Shown here: positions 7,893-16,132 of the stretch, one piece after another | How the letters are laid out: every line of letters starts with the position of its first letter | Position numbering within the stretch: the stretch's first letter is position 1 | Origin: Streptomyces sp. F001 | Lineage (GTDB): Bacteria > Actinomycetota > Actinomycetes > Streptomycetales > Streptomycetaceae | Assembly (NCBI RefSeq): GCF_004187715.1 | Contig: NZ_QZWF01000007.1 | Span: 124,001 to 188,000 of the forward strand | Direction: 5' to 3' | Length of the DNA stretch: 64,000 nucleotides | Translations under genes and position numbers: made by a program | The notes under the pieces: generated by a model | Seen by the model: the letters and a program-made list of their open reading frames with translations, nothing else | What the model was told of the DNA's origin: nothing | Database searches by the model: none

Positions 7893-9983
7893 GTGACGCG
7901 CAGCGTGTACGTGACCGGTATCGACCGTGGCGACGGCCGCCAGGTCGTCGAACTGGGAGTCATGGAGCTCCTGACCCGGCAGGTGGACCGCGTCGGTGTC
8001 TTCCGCCCCCTCGTCCACGACGGGCCCGACCGCCTCTTCGAGCTGCTGCGTGCCCGCTACCGGCTGTCCCAGGACCCGGCGACGGTCTACGGCATGGACT
8101 ACCACGAGGCCTCCGCGCTGCAGGCCGAACGGGGGACGGACGAGCTGGTGTCCACGCTCGTCGACCGGTTCCACCTCGTCGCGCGGGACTACGACGTCGT
8201 CCTCGTTCTCGGCACCGACTTCGCCGACACCCAGCTCCCGGACGAGCTGTCCCTCAACGCCCGGCTCGCCAACGAGTTCGGCGCCTCGGTCATCCCCGTC
8301 GTGGGTGGGCGGAAGCAGCCCGCCGAGTCGGTGCTCGCCGAGACCCGCAACGCCTACCGCGCCTATGACGGGCTGGGCTGCGACGTCCTCGCCATGGTCA
8401 CCAACCGGGTCGCCCGCGAGGACCGCGAGGAGATCGCCCGGCGGCTGACGGACCGGCTGCCCGTGCCCTGCTACGTCCTGCCCGACGAACCGGCCCTGTC
8501 CGCCCCGACGGTCGCCCAGATCTCGCAGGCCCTGGGCGGCAAGGTGCTGCTCGGCGACGACTCGGGGCTGGCCCGTGACGCGCTCGGCTTCGTCTTCGGC
8601 GGGGCGATGCTGCCGAACTTCCTGGGCGCCCTGACCCCCGGCTGCATGGTCGTCACCCCCGGCGACCGCGCCGACCTGGTCGTCGGATCGCTCGCCGCGC
8701 ACAGCGCCGGCACCCCGCCGATAGCGGGCGTCCTGCTCACGCTGAACGAGGTGCCGAGCGACGACATCCTCACCCTCGCCGCCCGCCTCGCCCCGGGCAC
8801 CCCGGTGCTGTCGGTGTCCGGCAACAGCTTCCCCACCGCCGAGCAGCTGTTCTCCCTGGAGGGCAAGCTCAACGCGGCCACCCCGCGCAAGGCGGAGACC
8901 GCGCTCGGCCTGTTCGAGCGGTACGTGGAGACCGGGGATCTGCTGAAGCGGGTGAGCGCCCCGAGCAGCGACCGTGTGACGCCGATGATGTTCGAGCACA
9001 AGCTGCTCGAACAGGCCCGCTCCGACATGCGGCGGGTCGTGCTGCCGGAGGGCACCGAGGAGCGTGTGCTGCACGCCGCCGAGGTGCTGCTGCGCCGCCG
9101 GGTCTGCGACCTCACGCTGCTCGGCCCCGTCGACCAGATCCGCAAGAAGGCCGCCGACCTCGGCATCGACCTCGGAGACGCCCAGCTGATCGACCCGGCC
9201 ACCAGCGAGCTGCGTGACACCTTCGCCGAGAAGTACGCGGCGCTGCGCGCCCACAAGGGCGTGACCGTGGAACTGGCCTACGACGTCGTCTCCGACGTGA
9301 ACTACTTCGGCACCCTGATGGTCCAGGAGGGCCTCGCCGACGGCATGGTGTCCGGGTCGGTGCACTCCACGGCCGCGACCATCCGGCCGGCCTTCGAGAT
9401 CATCAAGACGAAGCCGGACGCTTCCATCGTGTCGTCCGTCTTCTTCATGTGCCTCGCCGACAAGGTGCTCGTCTACGGCGACTGCGCGGTCAACCCCGAC
9501 CCCGACGCCGAGCAGCTCGCCGACATCGCCATCCAGTCGGCGTCCACGGCCGCCCGGTTCGGCGTGGAGCCGCGGATCGCGATGCTGTCGTACTCCACGG
9601 GTACGTCCGGCTCGGGCGCCGACGTCGACAAGGTGCGCGAGGCGACCGAGCTGGTCCGCTCACGCCGGCCCGACCTGAAGATCGAGGGGCCGATCCAGTA
9701 CGACGCCGCCGTGGAGCCGACGGTCGCCGCGACCAAGCTGCCCGGGTCCGAGGTCGCGGGCCAGGCCAGCGTGCTGATCTTCCCCGACCTCAACACCGGC
9801 AACAACACCTACAAGGCCGTGCAGCGCTCGGCCGGCGCGATCGCCGTCGGCCCGGTGCTGCAGGGTCTGCGCAAGCCGGTCAACGACCTGTCCCGGGGCG
9901 CCCTCGTCCAGGACATCGTCAACACCGTCGCCATCACGGCGATCCAGGCCCAGTCCTCCGACCAGAAGGCATCCCAGCTGTGA
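7893..9983 (+). CDS. pta: Phosphate acetyltransferase
   Basis: 697 residues from a GTG at 7893 preceded by CGGAGAG; the frame is open back to 7827, but those residues are not Pta-like. The long form of Pta: an N-terminal BioD-like domain (to about 210, without a clear Walker A lysine), a DRTGG-type regulatory domain, and the catalytic PTA_PTB domain from about 375 with YSTGTSGSGADVDKV and FPDLNTGNNTYKA. It interconverts acetyl-CoA and acetyl phosphate. The stop overlaps the ackA start (GTGA), so the two are coupled. Confidence 0.95.
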   Translation: MTRSVYVTGIDRGDGRQVVELGVMELLTRQVDRVGVFRPLVHDGPDRLFELLRARYRLSQDPATVYGMDYHEASALQAERGTDELVSTLVDRFHLVARDYDVVLVLGTDFADTQLPDELSLNARLANEFGASVIPVVGGRKQPAESVLAETRNAYRAYDGLGCDVLAMVTNRVAREDREEIARRLTDRLPVPCYVLPDEPALSAPTVAQISQALGGKVLLGDDSGLARDALGFVFGGAMLPNFLGALTPGCMVVTPGDRADLVVGSLAAHSAGTPPIAGVLLTLNEVPSDDILTLAARLAPGTPVLSVSGNSFPTAEQLFSLEGKLNAATPRKAETALGLFERYVETGDLLKRVSAPSSDRVTPMMFEHKLLEQARSDMRRVVLPEGTEERVLHAAEVLLRRRVCDLTLLGPVDQIRKKAADLGIDLGDAQLIDPATSELRDTFAEKYAALRAHKGVTVELAYDVVSDVNYFGTLMVQEGLADGMVSGSVHSTAATIRPAFEIIKTKPDASIVSSVFFMCLADKVLVYGDCAVNPDPDAEQLADIAIQSASTAARFGVEPRIAMLSYSTGTSGSGADVDKVREATELVRSRRPDLKIEGPIQYDAAVEPTVAATKLPGSEVAGQASVLIFPDLNTGNNTYKAVQRSAGAIAVGPVLQGLRKPVNDLSRGALVQDIVNTVAITAIQAQSSDQKASQL

Positions 9984-11194
9984 GCTCGTCCCGCATCCTC
10001 GTCCTCAACTCCGGCTCCTCGTCGGTGAAGTACCAGCTGCTCGACATGCGCGACAGCAGCCGGCTCGCGGTGGGCCTCGTCGAGCGGATCGGTGAGGAGA
10101 CCTCACGCCTGAAGCACACCCCGGCGGGCGCCGAGGCCCGGGAGTGGACGGGCCCGATCGCCGACCACGAGGCCGCCCTGAAGGCCGTGTCGGCGGAACT
10201 GGCCAAGGACGGCCTCGGCCTCGACTCGCCCGAGCTGGCGGCGATAGGCCACCGGGTCGTGCACGGCGGGAAGCACTTCACCGAGCCGACGGTCGTCGAC
10301 GACACCGTGCTCGCCGAGATCGAGCGGCTGATCCCGGTCGCCCCGCTGCACAACCCGGCCAACCTGACCGGCATCCGTACGGCCCAGGCACTGCGCCCCG
10401 ACCTGCCCCAGGTCGCCGTCTTCGACACCGCGTTCCACACGACGATGCCGGAGTCGGCCGCCCGCTACGCGATCGACGTGCAGACCGCCGACGAGCACCG
10501 CATCCGGCGCTACGGCTTCCACGGCACCTCGCACGCCTATGTCTCCCGGGCCACGGCTCAGCTGCTCGGCAGGGCCCCCGAGGACGTGAACGTCATCGTG
10601 CTGCACCTCGGCAACGGGGCGTCCGCCTCGGCGGTCAGGGGCGGGACGTGCGTGGACACCTCCATGGGGCTGACTCCGCTGGAGGGGCTCGTGATGGGTA
10701 CGCGTTCCGGAGACATGGACCCGGCCGTCATCTTCCATTTGATGCGTGTTGGCGGAATGTCCGCCGACGAGATCGACACTCTTCTCAACAAGAAGAGCGG
10801 GCTGATCGGTCTGTGCGGGGACAACGACATGCGGGAGATCCGCCGCCGGATCGACGAGGGTGACGAACAGGCGCAACTCGCCTTCGACATCTACATTCAC
10901 CGCCTGAAGAAGTACATCGGCGCCTATTACGCGGTACTCGGCCGGGTGGACGCGATCGCGTTCACGGCCGGGGTCGGCGAGAACGCGGCGCCCGTACGGG
11001 AAGCCGCGGTGGCGGGCCTGGAGGAGCTGGGCCTGGCGGTGGACAGCGAGCTGAACGCCGTACGCGGCGACGCACCGCGACTGATCTCGCCCGAGCACGC
11101 CAGGGTGGCCGTGGCGGTCGTGCCGACCGACGAGGAACTGGAGATCGCGACACAGACGTACGCGCTGGTAAAGGGGTCACAGAACCTCACCTGA
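9980..11194 (+). CDS. ackA: Acetate kinase
   Basis: 404 residues from a GTG that overlaps the pta stop. It makes ATP and acetate from acetyl phosphate, or runs in reverse for acetate uptake. The full set of ASKHA motifs is present: LVLNSGSSSVKY at the N-terminus, GHRVVHGG, HNPANL, FDTAFH, GFHGTSH, HLGNGAS and GVGENA. The open frame continues upstream inside pta and is not coding there. Forms the Pta-AckA acetate switch with the preceding gene. Confidence 0.96.
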   Translation: MSSSRILVLNSGSSSVKYQLLDMRDSSRLAVGLVERIGEETSRLKHTPAGAEAREWTGPIADHEAALKAVSAELAKDGLGLDSPELAAIGHRVVHGGKHFTEPTVVDDTVLAEIERLIPVAPLHNPANLTGIRTAQALRPDLPQVAVFDTAFHTTMPESAARYAIDVQTADEHRIRRYGFHGTSHAYVSRATAQLLGRAPEDVNVIVLHLGNGASASAVRGGTCVDTSMGLTPLEGLVMGTRSGDMDPAVIFHLMRVGGMSADEIDTLLNKKSGLIGLCGDNDMREIRRRIDEGDEQAQLAFDIYIHRLKKYIGAYYAVLGRVDAIAFTAGVGENAAPVREAAVAGLEELGLAVDSELNAVRGDAPRLISPEHARVAVAVVPTDEELEIATQTYALVKGSQNLT

Positions 11195-11227
11195 GCGGCA
11201 TCCCGCCCTTTTGTATTTTCCGCCAGA

Positions 11228-11261
11228 CGGAATATTCCGCAGCGAAACAAACCGATAGGAT
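11228..11261 (+). promoter_or_regulatory. Palindrome and -10 box before pyruvate kinase
   Basis: CGGAATATTCCG (11228-11239) is a perfect 12-bp palindrome. TAGGAT (11256-11261) is a good -10 box 7 bases before the ATG, with no Shine-Dalgarno, so the transcript is probably leaderless. The palindrome covers the area just 5' of the expected -35 region and could be an operator. Confidence 0.5.
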
Positions 11262-11268
11262 CGCCCCC

Positions 11269-12699
11269 ATGCGCCGTTCGAAAATCGTCTGCACTCTCGG
11301 CCCCGCGGTCGACTCCCACGAGCAACTGGTCGCGCTGATCGAGGCCGGCATGAGCGTGGCCCGCTTCAACTTCAGCCACGGCACACACGCCGAGCACCAG
11401 GGGCGGTACGACCGGGTCCGGGCCGCCGCCAAGGAGACCGGCCGGGCCGTCGGTGTCCTCGCCGACCTGCAGGGCCCGAAGATCCGCCTCGCGACCTTCG
11501 CCGAGGGGCCGGTGGAGCTCGTACGGGGTGACGAGTTCACCATCACCACCGAGGACGTCCCGGGCGACAAGACGATCTGCGGGACGACCTACAAGGGTCT
11601 GCCCGGCGACGTCGCGCGCGGCGACCAGATCCTGATCAACGACGGCAACGTCGAGCTGAAGGTGCTGGACGTCGAGGGCGCGCGGGTCAGGACGATCGTC
11701 ATCGAGGGCGGCGTCATCTCCGACCACAAGGGCATCAACCTGCCCGGCGCGGCCGTCAACGTCCCGGCGCTGTCCGAGAAGGACGTCGAGGACCTGCGCT
11801 TCGCGCTGCGCATGGGCTGCGACCTGGTGGCCCTGTCCTTCGTCCGGGACGCCAAGGACGTGCACGACGTCCACCGGGTCATGGACGAGGAGGGCCGCCG
11901 TGTCCCGGTCATCGCCAAGGTGGAGAAGCCGCAGGCGGTGGCGAACATGGAGGACGTCGTGATGGCGTTCGACGGTGTGATGGTCGCGCGCGGCGACCTG
12001 GCCGTCGAGTACCCGCTCGAGAAGGTCCCGATGGTGCAGAAGCGCCTGATCGAGCTGTGCCGCCGTAACGCCAAGCCGGTGATCGTGGCGACCCAGATGA
12101 TGGAGTCGATGATCACCAACTCCCGGCCGACCCGCGCCGAGGCCTCCGACGTGGCCAACGCGATCCTGGACGGTGCCGATGCGGTCATGCTGTCCGCCGA
12201 GTCGAGTGTGGGCGCGTACCCGATCGAGACCGTCAAGACGATGTCGAAGATCGTCCAGGCGGCCGAGCAGGAGCTGCTGTCCAAGGGGCTCCAGCCGCTC
12301 GTCCCGGGCAAGAAGCCGCGCACGCAGGGTGGTTCGGTCGCCCGTGCCGCCTGCGAGATCGCGGACTTCCTCGGCGGCAAGGGCCTGGTGGCGTTCACCC
12401 AGTCCGGTGACACGGCCCGGCGGCTGTGCCGCTACCGCGCCGCCCAGCCGATCCTGGCGTTCACCACGGACGAGTCCACCCGCAACCAGCTGACGCTCAG
12501 CTGGGGCGTGGAGTCGCACGTCGTGCCGTTCGTGAACAGCACCGACGAGATGGTCGACCTGGTCGACCAGGAGATCGCCAAGCTCAACCGCTTCGACGCG
12601 GGCGACATCATGATCATCACCGCCGGTTCGCCCCCCGGCGTCCCCGGCACCACCAACATGGTCCGCGTCCACCACCTCGGCGGCGGCGACCGCGACTGA
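11269..12699 (+). CDS. pyk: Pyruvate kinase
   Basis: 476 residues, full length. Converts phosphoenolpyruvate and ADP to pyruvate and ATP. Motifs in order: KIVCTLGPA (5-13), RFNFSHG (substrate Arg), LADLQGPKIR, IAKVEKPQ (catalytic Lys), MVARGDLAVE, ATQMMESM and the C-terminal effector domain from about 350. Probably the Pyk2-type paralogue, judging from the pta-ackA neighbourhood. It starts 74 bases after ackA from its own apparent leaderless promoter and ends at a strong terminator. Confidence 0.96.
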   Translation: MRRSKIVCTLGPAVDSHEQLVALIEAGMSVARFNFSHGTHAEHQGRYDRVRAAAKETGRAVGVLADLQGPKIRLATFAEGPVELVRGDEFTITTEDVPGDKTICGTTYKGLPGDVARGDQILINDGNVELKVLDVEGARVRTIVIEGGVISDHKGINLPGAAVNVPALSEKDVEDLRFALRMGCDLVALSFVRDAKDVHDVHRVMDEEGRRVPVIAKVEKPQAVANMEDVVMAFDGVMVARGDLAVEYPLEKVPMVQKRLIELCRRNAKPVIVATQMMESMITNSRPTRAEASDVANAILDGADAVMLSAESSVGAYPIETVKTMSKIVQAAEQELLSKGLQPLVPGKKPRTQGGSVARAACEIADFLGGKGLVAFTQSGDTARRLCRYRAAQPILAFTTDESTRNQLTLSWGVESHVVPFVNSTDEMVDLVDQEIAKLNRFDAGDIMIITAGSPPGVPGTTNMVRVHHLGGGDRD

Positions 12700-12735
12700 C
12701 GCGCCGTCGGGGCGTGCGGCTGCCCTCGTACGGCA

Positions 12736-12771
12736 CTGAGGGCGCCCCCTGCGACCAGGGGGCGCCCTCAG
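12736..12771. terminator. 16-bp perfect hairpin between convergent genes
   Basis: CTGAGGGCGCCCCCTG (12736-12751) pairs perfectly with 12756-12771 around the loop CGAC. It lies between the stops of pyk and the convergent secreted-protein gene, so it can serve both strands. There is no long T tract, as is common in Streptomyces. Confidence 0.8.
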
Positions 12772-12805
12772 TTCTGTGCGGCTCCCGAACGGGCTGGAGG
12801 GGCGC

Positions 12806-14158
12806 TCAGTCGGTGACGTACTGATGCAGCCCGGGCACGTGCAGGGTCCCGCCGAACTGGCCGGCCTGCTGGACCTTCACGTTGGTGAAGTAGATCAGCG
12901 GGATGTTCAGCGGCGGCGGGTGCTCCGGGTCGAACGTGACCGGGATCAGGCCCAGCAGGTTGCCGGAGATGCTCTCGGTGTACATCACCGTCTCACCGTC
13001 GCGGATGGTGGACGTCGAGCCCTCGGCCGCCTGCACGTGGTACGTCTTGCCGGACTGCTTGTCCTTCACCGTCTGGTGCAGGTCGCCGATGTCGGTGCCG
13101 TCCGATATGACGTACTTCAGTACTTCCTTGACCGAGCCATTGGCGGTCTTCACCTTGACGATGCCCTGGTAGTCGGCGCCCTTCAGCAGCAGCGAACTGG
13201 CGTCCAGGAACCAGGGGTCGTCGGGCAGCGGCACCGTGTTGTCGACGCCGCCCTCCTCGTCGGTGGCGACCGGGCAGTCGTCCACGTCCGTGGTGGCGCT
13301 CGCCGAGGGGCTCGGGGTCGGGGAGGCGGCGGCCTCCTCGGCGGCCTCGCTCGCGTCCTCGGCCGCCTCGGACGCCGTACCGGTGGCGTCCTCGACGGTG
13401 TCCCCGACCGTGTCGGTGACCTTGTCGGTGGTCTCCTCGAGGGGGTCGGACGTGTCCTTGCCGGAGTCCTCGGTGCTCCCCGAACTCCCCGACGACGGGG
13501 CCTCGCTCGCACTCGGGCTCGCCGAGGCGGACGGGGACGGCGTCGGGCTCGCGGTCTCCTGGCTGGCGCCGGTGATGGTGTCGACGACGCCCGTGACCGC
13601 GTCGCCGATGGTCTCCAGCACGCCCTTGTCGCTCTCGGACGGCGACGGTTCGGCGGTGGCGCCACCGGCCGGCTCGGACTCCCTGCTCTCCGAGGTGGAA
13701 GGCGACGGCGTGGGCTCGGCCTCGTCGTCGGCACCTGAATCCGACGAAGAGTCGCTGCCCGAGGAGTCCGAACTCCCGGAAGGGGGCGATGCGTCCGACG
13801 ACGCCGACGGACTCGGCTCCGCCTCGTCCGCGGACGCGCTCTCGCTCGCCGACGCGGAGGGCGACGGCGTGGCCGACTCGGAGGAGCCGTTCTCGGCCTC
13901 CTCCAGGGCGGCGACGCAGTCCTTGTACTCGTCGGCCGTCAGGCTCCGGGAGGCCGGCTGGTCCTCGGCGAGGGCGAGCTTCGGTGTGAACCCCATCCCC
14001 ATGAGGACCGCCGTGGGCATCGCCGCGAGGGCTATCGCCTTGCCGGCCGGCATGTGGAACCTGGTGAACAGCGGCTTCTTGGGTGCCGCGTGGCGCGGCC
14101 CGGTTCTCCCACGGGACTCGTCCACTTCAGTCCCGTGGGTCACCTCGTCAGCCGGCAC
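12806..14158 (-). CDS. Ser/Pro-rich secreted or cell-wall protein
   Basis: 450 residues from a GTG at 14158. A cytoplasmic lead (1-35) is followed by a hydrophobic signal or anchor segment (AGKAIALAAMPTAVLMGMGF, about 38-57), a long low-complexity region rich in Ser, Pro, Ala, Glu and Thr (about 85-300), and a folded C-terminal domain (about 305-450) that starts with DCPVATDEEGG. The spacer resembles cell-wall-spanning linkers and would put the C-terminal domain at the surface. No enzyme motif seen. The start overlaps the end of the DUF6114 gene by 11 bases, so it is the last gene of a three-gene operon. Confidence 0.8.
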   Translation of the reverse strand: MPADEVTHGTEVDESRGRTGPRHAAPKKPLFTRFHMPAGKAIALAAMPTAVLMGMGFTPKLALAEDQPASRSLTADEYKDCVAALEEAENGSSESATPSPSASASESASADEAEPSPSASSDASPPSGSSDSSGSDSSSDSGADDEAEPTPSPSTSESRESEPAGGATAEPSPSESDKGVLETIGDAVTGVVDTITGASQETASPTPSPSASASPSASEAPSSGSSGSTEDSGKDTSDPLEETTDKVTDTVGDTVEDATGTASEAAEDASEAAEEAAASPTPSPSASATTDVDDCPVATDEEGGVDNTVPLPDDPWFLDASSLLLKGADYQGIVKVKTANGSVKEVLKYVISDGTDIGDLHQTVKDKQSGKTYHVQAAEGSTSTIRDGETVMYTESISGNLLGLIPVTFDPEHPPPLNIPLIYFTNVKVQQAGQFGGTLHVPGLHQYVTD

Positions 14159-14723
14159 TGTGCCTCCCGTTCGCCTCGTTGCCGGGGCTCGTTCCTGACA
14201 GATCGTTGGACTCGCCCACCTCGCCCGCGGCTGCGGTGCCCGGCGCGACCGCGCCCTCGGGGGCGACGCCCGTTCCCTTGGTGTCCGCCTGCGCCTGCGC
14301 CTGCTCCGGCGCGGGCGGCGCGTCCTCGGCCCACGACACGGCCATCGCGCCGCCGACGAGGGCCAGCAGGAAGCCGACGAGGAAACCGCCGAGGTTGGAC
14401 ACCGGGATGGACACCAGCGCCAGCAGGATCGCCGCGACGCCCGCGAAGGTGCGGACGTGCTTCTGGAACCAGAGGCTGAAGCCCAGGACGACGAGCAGCA
14501 CGCCGATGATCAGGGATCCGGCACCCGCGGTGGTGGCCATCGCCAGCGTCAGGTGGCCGATCTGGAGGTTTGCGTACGGGAAGTAGGCGATGGGGAGTCC
14601 GCCGAGCATGACGAACAGGCCGGCCCAGAAAGGCCTTGTGCCCCGCCAGGCGCGGAAGTTCCGCCGAAAGACCCGGAGGTAGTGCTCGTCGTGACCGGGC
14701 GCGGCAGGAGTCTCGGCGCTCAT
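14148..14723 (-). CDS. DUF6114-type integral membrane protein
   Basis: 191 residues from the ATG at 14723, with GGGAGC about 6 bases upstream. Four membrane helices occupy about residues 27-130 (for example FWAGLFVMLGGLPIAYF and AAILLALVSIPVSNLGGFLV), followed by a charged Ala/Glu/Gln-rich cytoplasmic or exposed tail. I match it to DUF6114 from memory of Streptomyces families; these genes travel with DUF6230 genes, as here. Function is unknown. It lies 125 bases downstream of the DUF6230 gene on the same strand. Confidence 0.75.
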   Translation of the reverse strand: MSAETPAAPGHDEHYLRVFRRNFRAWRGTRPFWAGLFVMLGGLPIAYFPYANLQIGHLTLAMATTAGAGSLIIGVLLVVLGFSLWFQKHVRTFAGVAAILLALVSIPVSNLGGFLVGFLLALVGGAMAVSWAEDAPPAPEQAQAQADTKGTGVAPEGAVAPGTAAAGEVGESNDLSGTSPGNEANGRHSAG

Positions 14724-14848
14724 GGAAAACAGCTCCCTGGAACGGCGTTGCTGTGGTGGAGAGATGTACTGCGTGCAGATGCTGTGCAGTTCGGGCGGAG
14801 AGTGGACAGGCGGGGGCGCCATCGGCTCCCCCGCCCGTCAGAGAGTGC

Positions 14849-15484
14849 TTAGTAGCACTCCTTGACACCCGTCGACAGCGACATCTTCAGGCCGCTGAGC
14901 TTGAAGGTTCCGGCGGTGGTCGCCCACGCCGTCTGCTTCACGTCCTTCAGCGTGACCGAGTCGGCCTGCTGGGCGAACCCGTAGGGGTTGGACTGCTCGC
15001 CGCCGCCCTTCATGCCCGGACCCTTGCTGGCGTCCTTGGCGGCCACACCGATGTCGATGCCCCGGAACGTCGCGTCGGCCTCGAGCTGGGCGACGTCGAT
15101 GTACAGGTTCTCGGCCTTGACCGGAGTGGCGCCGTCGCCGGCCCGCAGGATCAGGCTGACGTTCCCGAGCACCGGAATGTTCGGGGTGACGACCGACTGG
15201 CACAGGCTCTTGATGGTCGCCTGCTTGAACGCCGAGACGGCGACGGGGTGAACCGTCTTCTTGCCGTCGAGCGTGTAGCCCTCGTCAAGGGCGCCGTACT
15301 GCGAGAAGCCCGTACCGTCGAGCTGCTTGGTCGTGACCTTGAACGACTGGCCGGAAACGCTGAACGACGCGGCCAGAGCGCCCTGAGCGAGCGCGACACC
15401 TATGCATGCCGTGGCGGCAACGCTGGGCACCATGACCACAGCGAACCGCTTCCATCTGGTCCCACCACGCACCTGGGACTCCAT
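14849..15484 (-). CDS. DUF6230-type exported protein
   Basis: 211 residues from the ATG at 15484, which has an excellent AAGGAGG 6 bases upstream. A signal segment (FAVVMVPSVAATACIGVALA, about 14-33) is followed by a beta-rich domain with two Cys residues, one at the very C-terminus (GVKECY). Some Streptomyces homologues carry the name cholesterol esterase, but no GxSxG lipase motif is visible, so I do not adopt it. First gene of the DUF6230-DUF6114-Ser/Pro-rich operon, preceded by 648 bases of non-coding sequence with several palindromes. Confidence 0.75.
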   Translation of the reverse strand: MESQVRGGTRWKRFAVVMVPSVAATACIGVALAQGALAASFSVSGQSFKVTTKQLDGTGFSQYGALDEGYTLDGKKTVHPVAVSAFKQATIKSLCQSVVTPNIPVLGNVSLILRAGDGATPVKAENLYIDVAQLEADATFRGIDIGVAAKDASKGPGMKGGGEQSNPYGFAQQADSVTLKDVKQTAWATTAGTFKLSGLKMSLSTGVKECY

Positions 15485-15862
15485 ATTTCCTCCTTCTCGG
15501 ACGTACATCTCCTGGCACCCGGCTCGCCCTCGGACGACGGCTCAGCGGGGCAGGGATGGGAGAAGTGCTACGTCCTCGGGAAGGAGAGCGCCTGCGCTCG
15601 GCGGCGCGAACCGCGCCCGAATCACCGGCGATCACCCCCGAGCGACAACCACTGGTCGCGCCTGACACGCATCACGCACAACCTTGCTGGACAGGCTTCG
15701 CCGGTGGGCGAAGACCCCCCTGTCCAAGAGCCGGCGCCACTGCCGTCGGCTCTGCTCGGTGGGGACCCAGGAAATCCCGTGACCCGACCGGCTGTCGGGG
15801 TGCGGGAATGGACCGAGCGTCGCCGATCGTGGTGCATTCTCGCCGCCCGCACAAGGGGGTTC

Positions 15863-15878
15863 GTTACTCACTAGTAAC
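15863..15878. promoter_or_regulatory. Operator-like palindrome GTTACT-N4-AGTAAC
   Basis: Perfect 6-bp arms around CACT. A second site with the same half-sites (TTACT-N3-AGTAA) is at 15994-16006. The shared half-site suggests one dimeric regulator; its identity is unknown. Confidence 0.4.
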
Positions 15879-16008
15879 GGCCGGATAACCGAACAACGAC
15901 CCCTCGGTCTCGCTCAGCGACGCTGGGTGGCAACTTGGGGTAGGACAAAACTATTGACCATTGGACAGAATCTGACAGATCAACGCCCGCGACTTACTCG
16001 CAGTAACA

Positions 16009-16046
16009 GCGGCCGCGATTACCAAGATTTGGTAAAGCGCGGCCGC
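16009..16046. terminator. Large imperfect palindrome downstream of the thioredoxin gene
   Basis: Arms GCGGCCGCG (16009-16017) and CGCGGCCGC (16038-16046) enclose TTACCAA (16019-16025) and TTGGTAA (16029-16035) around GAT. It starts 86 bases past the thioredoxin-gene stop. It could be a terminator or a protein-binding site. Confidence 0.4.
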
Positions 16047-16132
16047 AGTGACCCTCCGTCGGCAGTTCCGTCACTCGGGCACCAGCCGCCTCATGGCGCC
16101 GGGAGGCCCGCGGAACAGGTCCTCCGCCCCGC

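Larger units (their letters stand above)
15485..16132. other. 648-bp intergenic region with palindromes
   Basis: No coding sequence with Streptomyces-like codon use is seen. It holds the upstream region of the DUF6230 operon and the 3' flank of the thioredoxin gene. Contents: GTTACT-CACT-AGTAAC (15863-15878), TTACT-CGC-AGTAA (15994-16006), and a large imperfect palindrome (16009-16046) with outer arms GCGGCCGCG/CGCGGCCGC and inner arms TTACCAA/TTGGTAA. The last may end the thioredoxin transcript. Confidence 0.6.

Noticed and set aside
10927..12675. 582-residue frame opposite pyruvate kinase
   Set aside because: Antisense shadow with His/Asp/Leu bias; no family resemblance.
13300..13870. Ser/Asp-type microsatellite-like DNA
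   Set aside because: Explained as the low-complexity linker of the secreted protein.
14849..15484. Cholesterol esterase
   Set aside because: No GxSxG or other hydrolase motif in the sequence.
15485..16132. Small plus-strand genes in the intergenic region
   Set aside because: Frames lack Streptomyces codon bias, Shine-Dalgarno sites and recognisable products.
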